Assembly: GCF_008000995.1 (NCBI RefSeq) | Contig: NZ_CP042827.1 | Location: 1 to 38,372, forward strand | DNA length: 38,372 nucleotides | Origin: Ruania zhangjianzhongii | GTDB taxonomy: Bacteria > Actinomycetota > Actinomycetes > Actinomycetales > Beutenbergiaceae | Reading direction: 5' to 3' | In this document: positions 1 through 6,834 of the stretch, in pieces | How the letters are laid out: every line of letters begins with the position of its first letter | Numbering within the stretch: the stretch's first letter is position 1 | The notes under the pieces: model-generated | What the model was told of the DNA's origin: nothing | Databases searched by the model: none | Seen by the model: the letters and a program-made list of their open reading frames with translations, nothing else | Program-made: the position numbers and the translations under genes

Positions 1-9
1 CATCCCTAC

Positions 10-39
10 ATGCTAGCCCGCTTTCTTTCATGCTGGCAA
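10..39 (-). promoter_or_regulatory. Putative leaderless promoter of parA
   Basis: On the minus strand a -35-like TTGCCA (39-34) is followed after 18 nt by TAGCAT (15-10), a TANNNT -10 box. Six nt later comes the ATG formed by bases 3-1. That ATG is in phase with the ParA frame that runs off the other end of the window (38372 downward) if the ends are joined. The spacing gives a transcript starting at or within a base of the start codon, so leaderless. This rests on circular closure, which is inferred. Confidence 0.5.
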
Positions 40-44
40 GCATG
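29..44. repeat. Inverted repeat, candidate par operator
   Basis: CATGCT-GGCA-AGCATG is a perfect 6-bp-arm inverted repeat. It overlaps the proposed parA -35 box and lies between the two copies of a 14-nt direct repeat (16-29 and 48-61, GCCCGCTTTCTTTC). Its position suits an autoregulatory operator for one of the partition or KfrA-like proteins; the binding protein is not known. Confidence 0.45.
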
Positions 45-70
45 CACGCCCGCTTTCTTTCTTTCTAGTT

Positions 71-111
71 ACGTTACGTCTTTCGTTTTACGTCTTCCGT
101 TTCGTTACGTC
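71..111. repeat. ACGT-rich repeats, candidate KfrA operator or centromere
   Basis: ACGT occurs at 71-74, 76-79, 90-93 and 107-110. TACGTC occurs three times, at 75-80, 89-94 and 106-111, in a T/C-rich pyrimidine tract that is markedly less GC-rich than the rest of the window. The array sits between parA and a KfrA-like gene, where parS centromeres or KfrA operators normally lie. The function is inferred from position only. Confidence 0.4.
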
Positions 112-123
112 ATTGTGTAGAGT
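95..123 (+). promoter_or_regulatory. Putative leaderless promoter of the KfrA-like gene
   Basis: TTCCGT (95-100), 17 nt, TAGAGT (118-123), then six nt to the ATG at 130. The -10 to start distance leaves no room for a leader or a Shine-Dalgarno site, as is common in Actinobacteria. It overlaps the ACGT repeat array, so repression by a protein bound there would be direct. Confidence 0.5.
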
Positions 124-129
124 GACGCT

Positions 130-1161
130 ATGAGCGAGCAGCAGACAGACCAGCGCACGTGCCGCTTCCCGGGGTGTTCTCGTCCGGCGATGCCAGCGGG
201 GGCCGAGACGGGCCGGCCACCGGAGTATTGCGACGATCCCCAGCACACCCGGGCCGCAGCGTGGCGTGCTCGACGGCGGCTCGCGGCAGCGGACGGTGAG
301 GTGGCTGCCGAGGAGGCCCGTCCGGTCGACGCGGCGCGCCAGCGCGCGAGTGAGATCACCGGTCAGGTCGCCGGCATGATCGAGCACCTTGGGCAGCAGC
401 TCACCACACTCGTCGATGAGTTGCGCACGGTGAGCGACCCGGAGGCTGTCGAGGCACAGATCGAGTCCATGACCACCGAGGCCGCGGAACAGGTCGCCAG
501 CGCCAACGCCCGCGCCACCCGTGCGGAACAGGTACAACGGCGGGCCGAGGCCGATCGCGAGGAGGCCGACGCCGCGGCAGCCGAGGCGGCGGAGCAGGTC
601 GAAGAGCTGACCGAGAGTCTCGGCAGGGCCCGCGACGAGCTATCCGAGGCTCGGGCGGCGGGGGAGGGGCTCGCGGAAGAGATCGCCCGCACGCGTGCGG
701 ATGCCGAGAGCGCCCAGGCCGAGGCCGACCAGGTGCGCGCCGACCTCGAAGCCGTCAAGTCAGAGATGGCTGCCGTGGTAGGTGAGCGCGATACTGCACG
801 CAGTGAGGTTGAGGATGCTGAGCGCCGCCGGAGCGAGGCCGAACAGCGCGCCGCCGTCGCGGAAAGTCGTGCCAAGGCTGAGGGCGACCGTGCCAAACGG
901 GCTGAAGCCGAGACAGCCGATGTACGTGACCAGCTGGACTCCACCCGCGACGACTTGGACCGCGCACATGAGTCCATGGCTGAGATTCGCGGGACGCTGG
1001 CCACGGTCACGGCAGAGCGCGACTCCGCCCGCAGTGACGTAGAGCGCGAACGGGGCCACGGCGAGCAGCGGGTGACAGATGTCCGTGAGGTCTATGACCG
1101 CCAGGTCGAGCAGCTCCGGGCGGATGTCCAGCAACTCAGGCGGAGCAAGGGGAAAGAGTAG
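130..1161 (+). CDS. KfrA-like coiled-coil DNA-binding protein
   Basis: A 343-residue acidic protein. Residues 11-39 hold a Cys-x4-Cys...Cys-x4-His arrangement (C11, C16, C34, H39) followed by a basic stretch (AAAWRARRR), which looks like a small zinc-binding DNA-contact domain. From about residue 70 to the end it is almost uninterrupted Ala/Glu/Arg heptad-type coiled coil. A DNA-binding head plus long coiled coil is the plan of KfrA-type plasmid proteins, which help segregation or regulate partition genes. It is divergent from parA across a repeat-rich region, which supports a role in partition or autoregulation. The start at 130 follows a leaderless promoter. The zinc head differs from the classic KfrA helix-turn-helix, so the assignment is structural analogy, not confirmed homology. 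Confidence 0.7.
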   Translation: MSEQQTDQRTCRFPGCSRPAMPAGAETGRPPEYCDDPQHTRAAAWRARRRLAAADGEVAAEEARPVDAARQRASEITGQVAGMIEHLGQQLTTLVDELRTVSDPEAVEAQIESMTTEAAEQVASANARATRAEQVQRRAEADREEADAAAAEAAEQVEELTESLGRARDELSEARAAGEGLAEEIARTRADAESAQAEADQVRADLEAVKSEMAAVVGERDTARSEVEDAERRRSEAEQRAAVAESRAKAEGDRAKRAEAETADVRDQLDSTRDDLDRAHESMAEIRGTLATVTAERDSARSDVERERGHGEQRVTDVREVYDRQVEQLRADVQQLRRSKGKE

Positions 1162-1275
1162 TGATGGGCAGGGGGGCTCTGCCGCCGATGGCGCTGAGTG
1201 CGGGCGCGGGAGCGTAGGTGTGCCCTGCATACGTGGAACAGACGTTCTATGCTGGGGTGGTGACTGGTGAAGGCC

Positions 1276-1294
1276 GGCACCCGGATCGGGTGCC
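1276..1294. repeat. Perfect 8-3-8 inverted repeat
   Basis: GGCACCCG-GAT-CGGGTGCC, upstream of the small protein beginning near 1368. There is no T-run on either side, so an operator or small hairpin is more likely than a terminator. It has the same 8-3-8 geometry as the palindrome at 3431-3449, but a different sequence. Confidence 0.5.
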
Positions 1295-1367
1295 GATGCG
1301 TGATCGTGCAGAGACTCTCCCGCCCGCGGCGGTGGGTGAGCCGACGACACAGGCGAGTGAGCCAATT

Positions 1368-1537
1368 GTGGTCAGAGTGTGGGTGAGCCGTCCTCGGCAG
1401 GGCGTCGTGCGGGCAGAGGGCCGCGCGATCGCCTGGACCGGCGGGCGGCGCAGGTCGAGCTGGTTGATGAACACGGACGTTCAGAGCGTGTCTGGGTGTG
1501 GGCGAACGCGGTCGAACGCGTCGGCCGCGGCCGGTGA
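1368..1537 (+). pseudogene. Small basic protein interrupted by a frameshift
   Basis: Read from GTG 1368 the frame gives VVRVWVSRPRQGVVRAEGRA and then enters low-quality sequence. The neighbouring frame gives QVELVDEHGRSERVWVWANA and ends at TGA 1535-1537. Adding one G to the GGG run at 1443-1445 joins them (WTGGAAQVELVDEHG) into about 56 residues; 170 nt plus one is divisible by three. The repaired product looks like a compact beta-rich, SH3-like domain with a conserved-looking DEHG and VWVWA. The function is unknown to me. The start is uncertain: GTG 1332 and ATG 1218 are in frame upstream. Confidence 0.45.
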
Positions 1538-1634
1538 TCACGGTGTGCCGGACTGAGCACACCGAGGAATGGATGGCAAGGGAGGGGCGGTCAGGTAGCG
1601 ACCGCTGAGCAGCCGGCGGTGCGGTCGTGCGTGC

Positions 1635-2243
1635 TCACGTGCTCGCTGCGGTGGTGCTGGTGAGGAGCAGGTTGCGCCGTCCGAGGCGCGTGAGGGTGAG
1701 GCCGGCGGTGTGTGCTTCGCTGATGTAGCGGGCGCGGACTGCGGGGTTGATGGCGCGCACGAGGATGCTTCCGTGCTCCCGTAGTAGTTGGTGGCCCAGG
1801 GCTTGCCTGAACGCGGTGCCGTGCCCGGCGCGTGCGAAGTGGTTGAACGGTGACGGGTGGTGTTTGCGGGGCCGCACGGCGGCGAAGGCGGTGCGCGATG
1901 GGGTGGTCCAGACTCGCCCGCCCTGCACTCGGGCGAGGAGCACGTTCGCTGGTCCGCCTACCAGCACGGTGGTGCCAAGAGTGGCGAGGCCGGCCGCGAT
2001 CAGGCCGCCACTCAGTAGTGCGATCGGGCCTAGCGCGGAGGTGATCCAGCAGAACCAGATAATGACGGCCGCGTCCGCGAGGCAGATCAGGCCGAGCATC
2101 ACGTAGGTGCTGAGGGTGATGAGCAGCCGTGCGCGCGAGGGCCGTGGGCGCACCGCGAGGGCGGCGGTCCACGCGAGTCGGTGAAGTCGCGCCTGGGTGT
2201 TTAGGTCCGTCATGGGGACTTGGATCAGGTCTGAGGGTGTCAC
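1635..2243 (-). CDS. Hypothetical membrane protein
   Basis: 202 residues with a basic N-terminus, a hydrophobic block at about residues 38-108 that can hold two or three membrane segments (TYVMLGLICLADAAVIIWFC, then GPIALLSGGLIAAGLATL), and a soluble, basic C-terminal half. The GTG start at 2243 overlaps the TGA of the Rep-like gene (GTGA), so the two are translationally coupled and probably transcribed together. An internal ATG at 2213 is an alternative start. I do not recognise the family. Its position directly after the replication gene suggests a maintenance or copy-control accessory, but that is only positional. Confidence 0.6.
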   Translation of the reverse strand: MTPSDLIQVPMTDLNTQARLHRLAWTAALAVRPRPSRARLLITLSTYVMLGLICLADAAVIIWFCWITSALGPIALLSGGLIAAGLATLGTTVLVGGPANVLLARVQGGRVWTTPSRTAFAAVRPRKHHPSPFNHFARAGHGTAFRQALGHQLLREHGSILVRAINPAVRARYISEAHTAGLTLTRLGRRNLLLTSTTAAST

Positions 2244-3340
2244 GAGGCACCATCTCGAGTTCTGCTGCCGCTAAGAATGGCTCGGATGGTGGCCATCGCG
2301 CTCTCGCGTGCGGCGCTGTGGCGGGGGTCGGAGCTGAGTTCTGTGCGGGCGCGGGCGCTCTCCTCGGCGCGGGCCTTGGCGCGGCGCGTGCTGCGGAGTG
2401 CTCGGCGGCGGCCTTTTGGCTGGGGGAGCGGCGCACGGTGCCTTCGGCGGTGCGCCAGGCACGCAGCCGGTACGTCAGCCAGGCGCCTACGTTGGTCACG
2501 CCGTGGTCGCCGTCGTGGGGCCAGGTGCCACCGGGCTTGCGGTCGATGGCTAGGTGCACGTCGCCCACTGTCCATCCGGCGAGGAAGAACTCTCGGCACA
2601 CCGATCGCACATGCTGGGTGCTGATACGACGCAGCACCGGGAGGCGACGTTGTAGCTCGGCAGCAGCGCGCAGCATCTCTTCCTTGCCGCTTGGCGGTAC
2701 GGAGGCTGGCCATGCTGCGAGCTGTCGCCAAGCGGCTCGGTGTGGTGGCCGCGGAGCGGCCTGAGAGCCGGTGCCGCGGAGCGGCTCCGTTCGGGTTCGG
2801 GACTCTTCGCGTGCGCGTGTGCGGGGGGATGCGTTAACCCTTTCCAGGGGAGGGGTCTCATATTCATCCACACCTGCCTCGTCGTCGACGAGCTGAACCG
2901 GCGAGACCTGGCACAGCACGTAGACGGCCACCTCGTTCGCCGGGTCTCCCTGGCCGTTGGTGGAGGGGACTTGGCTGCCGGCCACGAGCCGCTTCGACAG
3001 GCGCCCTCCGGGGGCGAAGATTCCACGGCGGCCGCTGGCGACCACACCCAGCAGGCCCCATCGTTGAAGATCGGCTAGGTGACGGGCGACGGTGGCTCGT
3101 GAGCGGCCGGTCCGCTCCCAAGAACGCCCATGATGGTGCCGTGGTGCGCGTTGCATCGCTGCGTTCGAGCAGCGCCAGGGCGAGGGCGTGCAACGTGGCC
3201 CGCCGGTCCGTGCGGAGCAGCTCGGCATCGGCTCGCTCGTCCACCAGCGCCACCCACCCTGACGCGCGGCGAATACGGATAGAACCGTGCGGGATCGCCG
3301 CTGCGATCGCTAGGGGAGTGCGCTCCCTGCGAACGTTCAC
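2240..3340 (-). pseudogene. Replication-initiator-like wHTH protein, two frameshifts
   Basis: Three frames join into one protein of about 366 residues. The N-terminus (GTG 3340, VNVRRERTPLAIAAAIPHG) continues in one frame to about 3120. The middle carries a clear helix-turn-helix (RTGRSRATVARHLADLQRWG) and a C-terminal alpha-rich part (VRSVCREFFLAGWTVGDVHL, then VGAWLTYRLRAWRTAEGT). After about 2400 the frame changes again for the tail RARTELSSDPRHSAARESAM, ending at 2240. One extra G near 3110 and one lost base near 2400 account for both breaks, and the total length is divisible by three. HTH proteins of this plan with a 'YRLRAWR' region are typical of actinobacterial plasmid replication proteins. 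Rep is my best guess because nothing else in the window could initiate replication; a transcription factor is the alternative. Confidence 0.55.
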
Positions 3341-3430
3341 CCGCCGCCGGCGGGCGACACGCGGTGTCGGGGATGGGTGTTGTGGTAGCGGTGGTGCCGC
3401 TGAGGTTGCTATGGTGACTCCCAGCGATTG

Positions 3431-3449
3431 AACGCACCAAGGGTGCGTT
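3431..3449. repeat. Perfect 8-3-8 palindrome upstream of the Rep-like gene
   Basis: AACGCACC-AAG-GGTGCGTT lies about 90 nt upstream of the proposed Rep start. It could be a Rep operator, an iteron-like site or part of the origin. No further copies are visible nearby, so an operator is the more conservative reading. Confidence 0.5.
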
Positions 3450-3506
3450 GATCTGGGGCTCTCACCTCCCGCCGCCAAGCAAGAAGGGTGAGAACCTTCG
3501 GACTTT

Positions 3507-3532
3507 AGGGCCGGCCCTACGGGGCCGGCCCT
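3507..3532. terminator. Strong hairpin, probable terminator
   Basis: AGGGCCGGCCC-TACG-GGGCCGGCCCT forms a perfect 11-bp stem with a 4-nt loop, just past the stop of the RHH-like gene (3545, minus strand). CTCGCTTTAT follows on the plus strand; there is little T-run on the minus side. It most likely separates the 3545-3808 transcript from the rep transcript. Confidence 0.65.
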
Positions 3533-3544
3533 CGCTTTATGTCG

Positions 3545-3808
3545 TTATGCGCTCTTCTTGAGCTGCTTCACCTCCTGCGCGCTGAGCAGCGCCTCCTGCT
3601 CGGAGTCAGCGGTAGGTAGCCAGTCGCCGCGGCCGTTCGCGAGATCCTGCTCGGCGTGGGCGATCATCGCCTCGATGAGCGCCCACTTGGACGCACCCGT
3701 GGCCACCGCGAGGTTCTCGAAACTGTCCTTGACCTCGGGCTGGACTTTGACGAACAAACCGACCACGTCAATCGCGGAACCACGTGCCCGCCGAATCTTC
3801 GCTGCCAT
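3545..3808 (-). CDS. Small RHH-like DNA-binding protein
   Basis: 87 residues. Residues 16-50 (VVGLFVKVQPEVKDSFENLA, then ATGASKWALIEAMIAHAEQD) fit a ribbon-helix-helix fold: a short beta strand followed by two helices. The rest is an acidic tail ending KQLKKSA. Such proteins serve as copy-number repressors, antitoxins, partition adaptors or relaxosome helpers. The ATG at 3808 is preceded by TACTGT (3821-3816) at leaderless spacing and by a perfect palindrome at 3824-3835, so autorepression is likely. There is no adjacent toxin, which argues against an antitoxin role. Placement beside rep favours copy control; this is an inference. Confidence 0.65.
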   Translation of the reverse strand: MAAKIRRARGSAIDVVGLFVKVQPEVKDSFENLAVATGASKWALIEAMIAHAEQDLANGRGDWLPTADSEQEALLSAQEVKQLKKSA

Positions 3809-3815
3809 GCAGGCA

Positions 3816-3835
3816 ACAGTAGGGATATAGATATC
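3816..3835 (-). promoter_or_regulatory. Leaderless -10 box and palindromic operator of the RHH gene
   Basis: On the minus strand TACTGT (3821-3816) lies seven nt before the ATG. Immediately upstream is GATAT-AG-ATATC (3835-3824), a perfect 12-bp palindrome in the -35/-10 spacer. A dimeric RHH protein bound there would block its own promoter. No convincing -35 is visible. Confidence 0.45.
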
Positions 3836-3841
3836 GGCAGC

Positions 3842-3854
3842 GGGGGATGCCCCC
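3842..3854 (-). terminator. Short GC hairpin after the wHTH regulator gene
   Basis: GGGGG-ATG-CCCCC, about 65 nt beyond the stop of the regulator gene. The stem is short and there is no T-run, so termination is possible but weakly supported. Confidence 0.25.
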
Positions 3855-3917
3855 TCGGCGTGTCGGCCCCACTCGAAGGTGGCACCCGTGGCCTTCGTGA
3901 GCGGCGAGCGTGTGGAG

Positions 3918-4328
3918 TCAGTCGCGGTGCAAGAGGGAGCGGAGCCCGTCGAGGTGCTCGTCGATGGCCTCCACGTCCAGGGCGGAACGCGGCACGAGAA
4001 ACCCCAGATGTGCGCCGAGGGTCTTGTAGACCTCCTCGGTCTTGTCGCGGTTGAGCCGGTACTGCGGTCGGGTGCCGCGGCGATCGCCAGGCGGCTGGTC
4101 GACGTCGACCAGGCCGAGCTCCTCGAGGGCCAGGAGGTGGCGGCCCACCAGAACAGGCTCGAGCGAAGTGGCTTCCACGATCTGCCCGCGCGTCTGCTTC
4201 TCTCCTGGGGCCAGTGTGGCCAGGTGTCCCAGGATCGCGACCCGGGCCTTGTTGCCGAAAATTTCCACCGCCATGGACACGTCCTCTCGCATGTGCGGCG
4301 GCAGCGCATAACTCGGCATGGGCTCCAT
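3918..4328 (-). CDS. Winged-helix transcriptional regulator (ArsR/MarR-like)
   Basis: About 136 residues from ATG 4328. Residues 15-100 form a wHTH: VEIFGNKARVAILGHLATLA (first helices), GQIVEATSLEPVLVGRHLLA (recognition helix region), then a wing, DRRGTRPQYRLN. The C-terminal third is helical and could dimerise. It has no cysteine or histidine cluster, so a metal sensor is unlikely. It is divergent from the nrdH-led transfer operon, with a shared control region containing an inverted repeat (4358-4380) and a repeated ACATCGAG, so it probably controls the transfer operon and itself. An upstream in-frame ATG at 4388 would add 20 residues and would use up the operator-like region, so I prefer 4328. 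Confidence 0.7.
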   Translation of the reverse strand: MEPMPSYALPPHMREDVSMAVEIFGNKARVAILGHLATLAPGEKQTRGQIVEATSLEPVLVGRHLLALEELGLVDVDQPPGDRRGTRPQYRLNRDKTEEVYKTLGAHLGFLVPRSALDVEAIDEHLDGLRSLLHRD

Positions 4329-4357
4329 GATGCCTGGCCTACCTCGCGCTCGGCGCC

Positions 4358-4380
4358 CTCGACTGAGTACACACATCGAG
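4358..4380. repeat. Operator-like inverted repeat in the divergent promoter region
   Basis: CTCGA (4358-4362) and TCGAG (4376-4380) flank a GTAC-containing centre. ACATCGAG at 4373-4380 recurs at 4443-4450, just before the nrdH ribosome-binding site. Two copies on both sides of the intergenic region suit binding by the adjacent wHTH protein. Confidence 0.4.
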
Positions 4381-4401
4381 TAAAACATGCACCATATGCC
4401 C

Positions 4402-4430
4402 TAGACAAGGTCCAAGAAGTCGCATAGCGT
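4402..4430 (+). promoter_or_regulatory. Putative promoter of the transfer operon
   Basis: TAGACA (4402-4407), 17 nt, TAGCGT (4425-4430), leaving a leader of about 28 nt to the ATG at 4465. The ribosome-binding site GAGGGAGGA sits at 4448-4456. No other promoter-sized gap occurs between 4465 and about 16.4 kb, so this could drive the whole transfer operon. Confidence 0.5.
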
Positions 4431-4464
4431 ACTTTTAAGTGGACATCGAGGGAGGACGAGTCCC

Positions 4465-4899
4465 ATGGCAGCGAACGATTCAAGGGCGGTGCGGCCGCCG
4501 ATGACGGTCTACAGCAAGCCCTCCGGATGCATCCAGTGCGATATGACCTACAAGGTACTCGCCAGGGAGGGGTTGGTGGAGGGGGTTCACTACTCCAGAG
4601 TTGACATCACCGAACCAGCGAACGCCGACCAGTTGGAGTACATCACCGAGGAGCTGGGGTACGCCCAGGCACCGGTCGTGGTGATCAACGCTCGCCAGCA
4701 CTGGTCCGGTTTCCGCCCAGATCAGATCAAGCGCAGTGCACAGTGGGTGCGAACCAACACAGCCACCACCGGCGGCCCCGACCTCGACGGTCGCCAGCAG
4801 TGCCGCGCGATGGATCAACGGTTGCGTGAGAGCCACCCTTCTGATGCGGACGGGCTTCCCTCGCCCGCAGACGTGGCCGGTCAAGGGTTGTACGTCTGA
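4465..4899 (+). CDS. nrdH: NrdH-type glutaredoxin-like redoxin with C-terminal extension
   Basis: 144 residues. Residues 12-95 are a thioredoxin-fold NrdH: the active-site C22-I-Q-C25 after TVYSKPSG, a cis-Pro segment YAQAPVV, and the signature WSGFRPD at 80-86. NrdH proteins normally reduce class Ib ribonucleotide reductase (NrdEF), using thioredoxin reductase. Usual length is 75-80 residues; here about 50 extra, hydrophilic residues follow with a further cysteine. The ATG at 4465 has a good GGAGGA site. It is the first gene of the transfer operon, 18 nt before ssb. There is no reductase gene in the window, so it would serve a host enzyme, perhaps to supply dNTPs for strand synthesis, or reduce disulfides of transfer proteins. 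Confidence 0.85.
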   Translation: MAANDSRAVRPPMTVYSKPSGCIQCDMTYKVLAREGLVEGVHYSRVDITEPANADQLEYITEELGYAQAPVVVINARQHWSGFRPDQIKRSAQWVRTNTATTGGPDLDGRQQCRAMDQRLRESHPSDADGLPSPADVAGQGLYV

Positions 4900-4917
4900 G
4901 GAGATGGGGAGAGGTCG

Positions 4918-5328
4918 ATGTATGACACGGAACTGACGGTGGCGGGCAACCTGACCGCCGATCCTGATCTGCGATTCGCGCCAAGCGGCGCCGCGTCCGC
5001 CCGCTTCACCCTCGCCTCGACGCCGCGCGTGTTCGACTCCCGCACCGGGCGATGGGCAGATGGTGAGACTCTGTTCATTCGCTGCGTGGCGTGGCGTGAT
5101 CTGGCAGAGAATGCTGGAGAGTCGCTGTCCAAGGGAGTGCGGGTCTTGGCCCGTGGTCGCCTGCGTCAGCGCGAGTACGAGACATCGGCGGGGGAGCGTC
5201 GGCAGGTCGTGGAGCTGGAAGTCGATGAGTGTGGACCGTCGCTACGGTTTGCCACGACCTCGGTGAGCCGGTCCCGGCGGAATCCTTCCACCTTGAGTTC
5301 GGAATGGAGTTCTAACGGTGACCAGTGA
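4918..5328 (+). CDS. ssb: Single-stranded DNA-binding protein
   Basis: 136 residues with a typical OB fold: ELTVAGNLTADPDLRFAPSG at the N-terminus, then ARFTLAST, the FIRCVAWRDLAENA core and GVRVLARGRLRQREYET. The C-terminus (SSEWSSNGDQ) lacks the acidic DDDIPF-type tail that recruits host repair proteins, so it is a plasmid-type SSB that mainly coats single strands. It follows nrdH by 18 nt with a GGGGAGAGG site, and its last 11 nt overlap the next gene. It would protect the transferred strand during conjugation or replication. Confidence 0.9.
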   Translation: MYDTELTVAGNLTADPDLRFAPSGAASARFTLASTPRVFDSRTGRWADGETLFIRCVAWRDLAENAGESLSKGVRVLARGRLRQREYETSAGERRQVVELEVDECGPSLRFATTSVSRSRRNPSTLSSEWSSNGDQ

Positions 5329-6523
5329 TCCGCGTCCCCCGCTCTTTGGCGGCGCTGAGCGGGTGCAGTCCTTCCAGGAGGCCGCGCCAGCCCCACCGCT
5401 TTCGCCCTTCCCCGGGGCTGTACCCCAGCCGCCCGACGAATCTGAGGCGGTGCCCTCAGACTGGCAGCCTGACCCCGTTAACGTGCCACCGCAGTCGATG
5501 CGACCTGCTCCACACCAGGAGGCGGTCAGCGGCGGCGAGGCTCCTGCGACTCGCCGGGCGCGCCGTGCGGCCGAGCTGATGGAGCCCGACCCTGCAGCAT
5601 CGCAGCTCCCGTTGACGGGGTGGCGGCGGGCGGTGCGGACGATGACCTTCGGCTTGGCCTCACCTTCGCCCGATCCACGGGTGGTGGAGTGGCATGCTGA
5701 CCGGGCGGCCGTCAACGCCAACTTTCCGCGGCTGCTGACGGCCATGGTGGCGAACCCCAAGGGTGGTCGGGGCAAGACCCCGCTATCGCTGCTTCTGGCT
5801 GCCGCATTCGGGGAGCTGCGTGGCGGGGGAGTGTGCGCCTGGGACAACAACGAGACTCTGGGCACGATGGGAATCCGCACGGAGGTTGGGCCGTACCGGA
5901 CGACGGTTGTGGACCTGGTGGATGACCTGGACAGGTTCGAGCACGTACGTGCTCGACGTGGCGATCTCGGCCAATACACCCACCATCAGGCCGCCGGCCA
6001 TTTCGATGCGCTGATCTCAGATGAAGACCCGACTCGGATGGCGATGGTTGACCGGGAGCAGTTCGAGCGCATTCACGAGCTGCTCGGCCGGTTCTACAAC
6101 ATCATCATGATCGACACCGGCAACAACCCGAAGGCGGCGAACTTCGTGGCCGCCCTGGCGGCCTCGGACGTGTTGGTGATCCCGATCCAGTGGACTCGTG
6201 ACTCAGTCGTGACCGCCGGGCGACTGGTGGACCAGCTGCGCGAAGCCGGCCGGGAGGACTTGGTGGCCTCGGCCGTGACCGTGGTCTCGGACAAGGGCCA
6301 GTCCTTGAAAGCATCCCCGGAACAGGTGGCCTCGTGGCGGGAATGGTTCACCGACACCACCGGCAGCATCATCAACGTGCCCTTCGACCCGCACATCGCT
6401 GAGGACGGTGTGCTGCGCTGGGATGCGCTGCAGGAAGGCACCCAGAGAGCCCTCGTGCGGGTCGCGGCCGCGATCTCGCACGCGTTCAGTCACCGCGTTT
6501 CACAGACAGGAGTACGGCAGTGA
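5318..6523 (+). CDS. ParA/MinD-like ATPase of the transfer operon
   Basis: 401 residues. The first 110 are Pro/Ala-rich and probably disordered. A deviant Walker A, NPKGGRGKTPLS, follows at about residue 146, then the switch-like CAWDNNETLG and the Walker B-like IIMIDTGNNPKAANF, and a C-terminal helical part. It is a P-loop ATPase of the ParA/MinD class. Unlike most ParA proteins it has a proline after GKT and a long N-terminal extension. It sits in a transfer operon and not beside a centromere, so it probably positions or licenses the secretion apparatus. The GTG start at 5318 overlaps ssb, and the end overlaps the next gene as GTGA. The genuine partition ParA is encoded at the other end of the window. 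Confidence 0.8.
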   Translation: MTSDPRPPLFGGAERVQSFQEAAPAPPLSPFPGAVPQPPDESEAVPSDWQPDPVNVPPQSMRPAPHQEAVSGGEAPATRRARRAAELMEPDPAASQLPLTGWRRAVRTMTFGLASPSPDPRVVEWHADRAAVNANFPRLLTAMVANPKGGRGKTPLSLLLAAAFGELRGGGVCAWDNNETLGTMGIRTEVGPYRTTVVDLVDDLDRFEHVRARRGDLGQYTHHQAAGHFDALISDEDPTRMAMVDREQFERIHELLGRFYNIIMIDTGNNPKAANFVAALAASDVLVIPIQWTRDSVVTAGRLVDQLREAGREDLVASAVTVVSDKGQSLKASPEQVASWREWFTDTTGSIINVPFDPHIAEDGVLRWDALQEGTQRALVRVAAAISHAFSHRVSQTGVRQ

Positions 6524-6834
6524 TCGAGCCGATCATGATGGATATCTTGGCCAGCGGGAATCCCTTCGATGGCGTCTCACCAGACTTCGGACTGTGGGGA
6601 GGAGCGTTCACCGAAACGTGGCAGCGCCTGCTCGCCGGGGTGTGGGGTGTCGCCGTAGTCGTGACGGCATTCCTCGCGATCAAAGCAATCGTGTCGATGG
6701 CTAACGCCAAGGACGACAACCCGGCCATGTATCAGCAATCGAAGACCTCAGCACTGCGCACGGGTGCCGCCGTGATCGGACTACTGCTCCTTGGAGTCAT
6801 CTACACGGGCATCTTCGTCTTGACGGGGGTGTGA
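6520..6834 (+). CDS. Small two-TM transfer protein (VirB2/VirB3-like)
   Basis: 104 residues, starting with GTG at 6520 inside the previous stop (GTGA). Two membrane segments: about residues 38-60 (LLAGVWGVAVVVTAFLAI) and 80-103 (TGAAVIGLLLLGVIYTGIFV), with a short charged loop (NAKDDNPAMYQQSKTSALR) between. Size, topology and place in front of the VirB8- and VirB6-like genes match the small pilin-like or VirB3-like subunits of monoderm type IV secretion. Sequence alone does not separate VirB2 from VirB3. Confidence 0.65.
   Translation: MIEPIMMDILASGNPFDGVSPDFGLWGGAFTETWQRLLAGVWGVAVVVTAFLAIKAIVSMANAKDDNPAMYQQSKTSALRTGAAVIGLLLLGVIYTGIFVLTGV

Noticed and set aside
363-1010. Long antisense open frame, 215 codons
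   Set aside because: It lies opposite the KfrA-like coiled coil and is Ser/Ala/Arg-rich, the usual mirror of GC-rich coding on the other strand; no domain, no ribosome-binding site.
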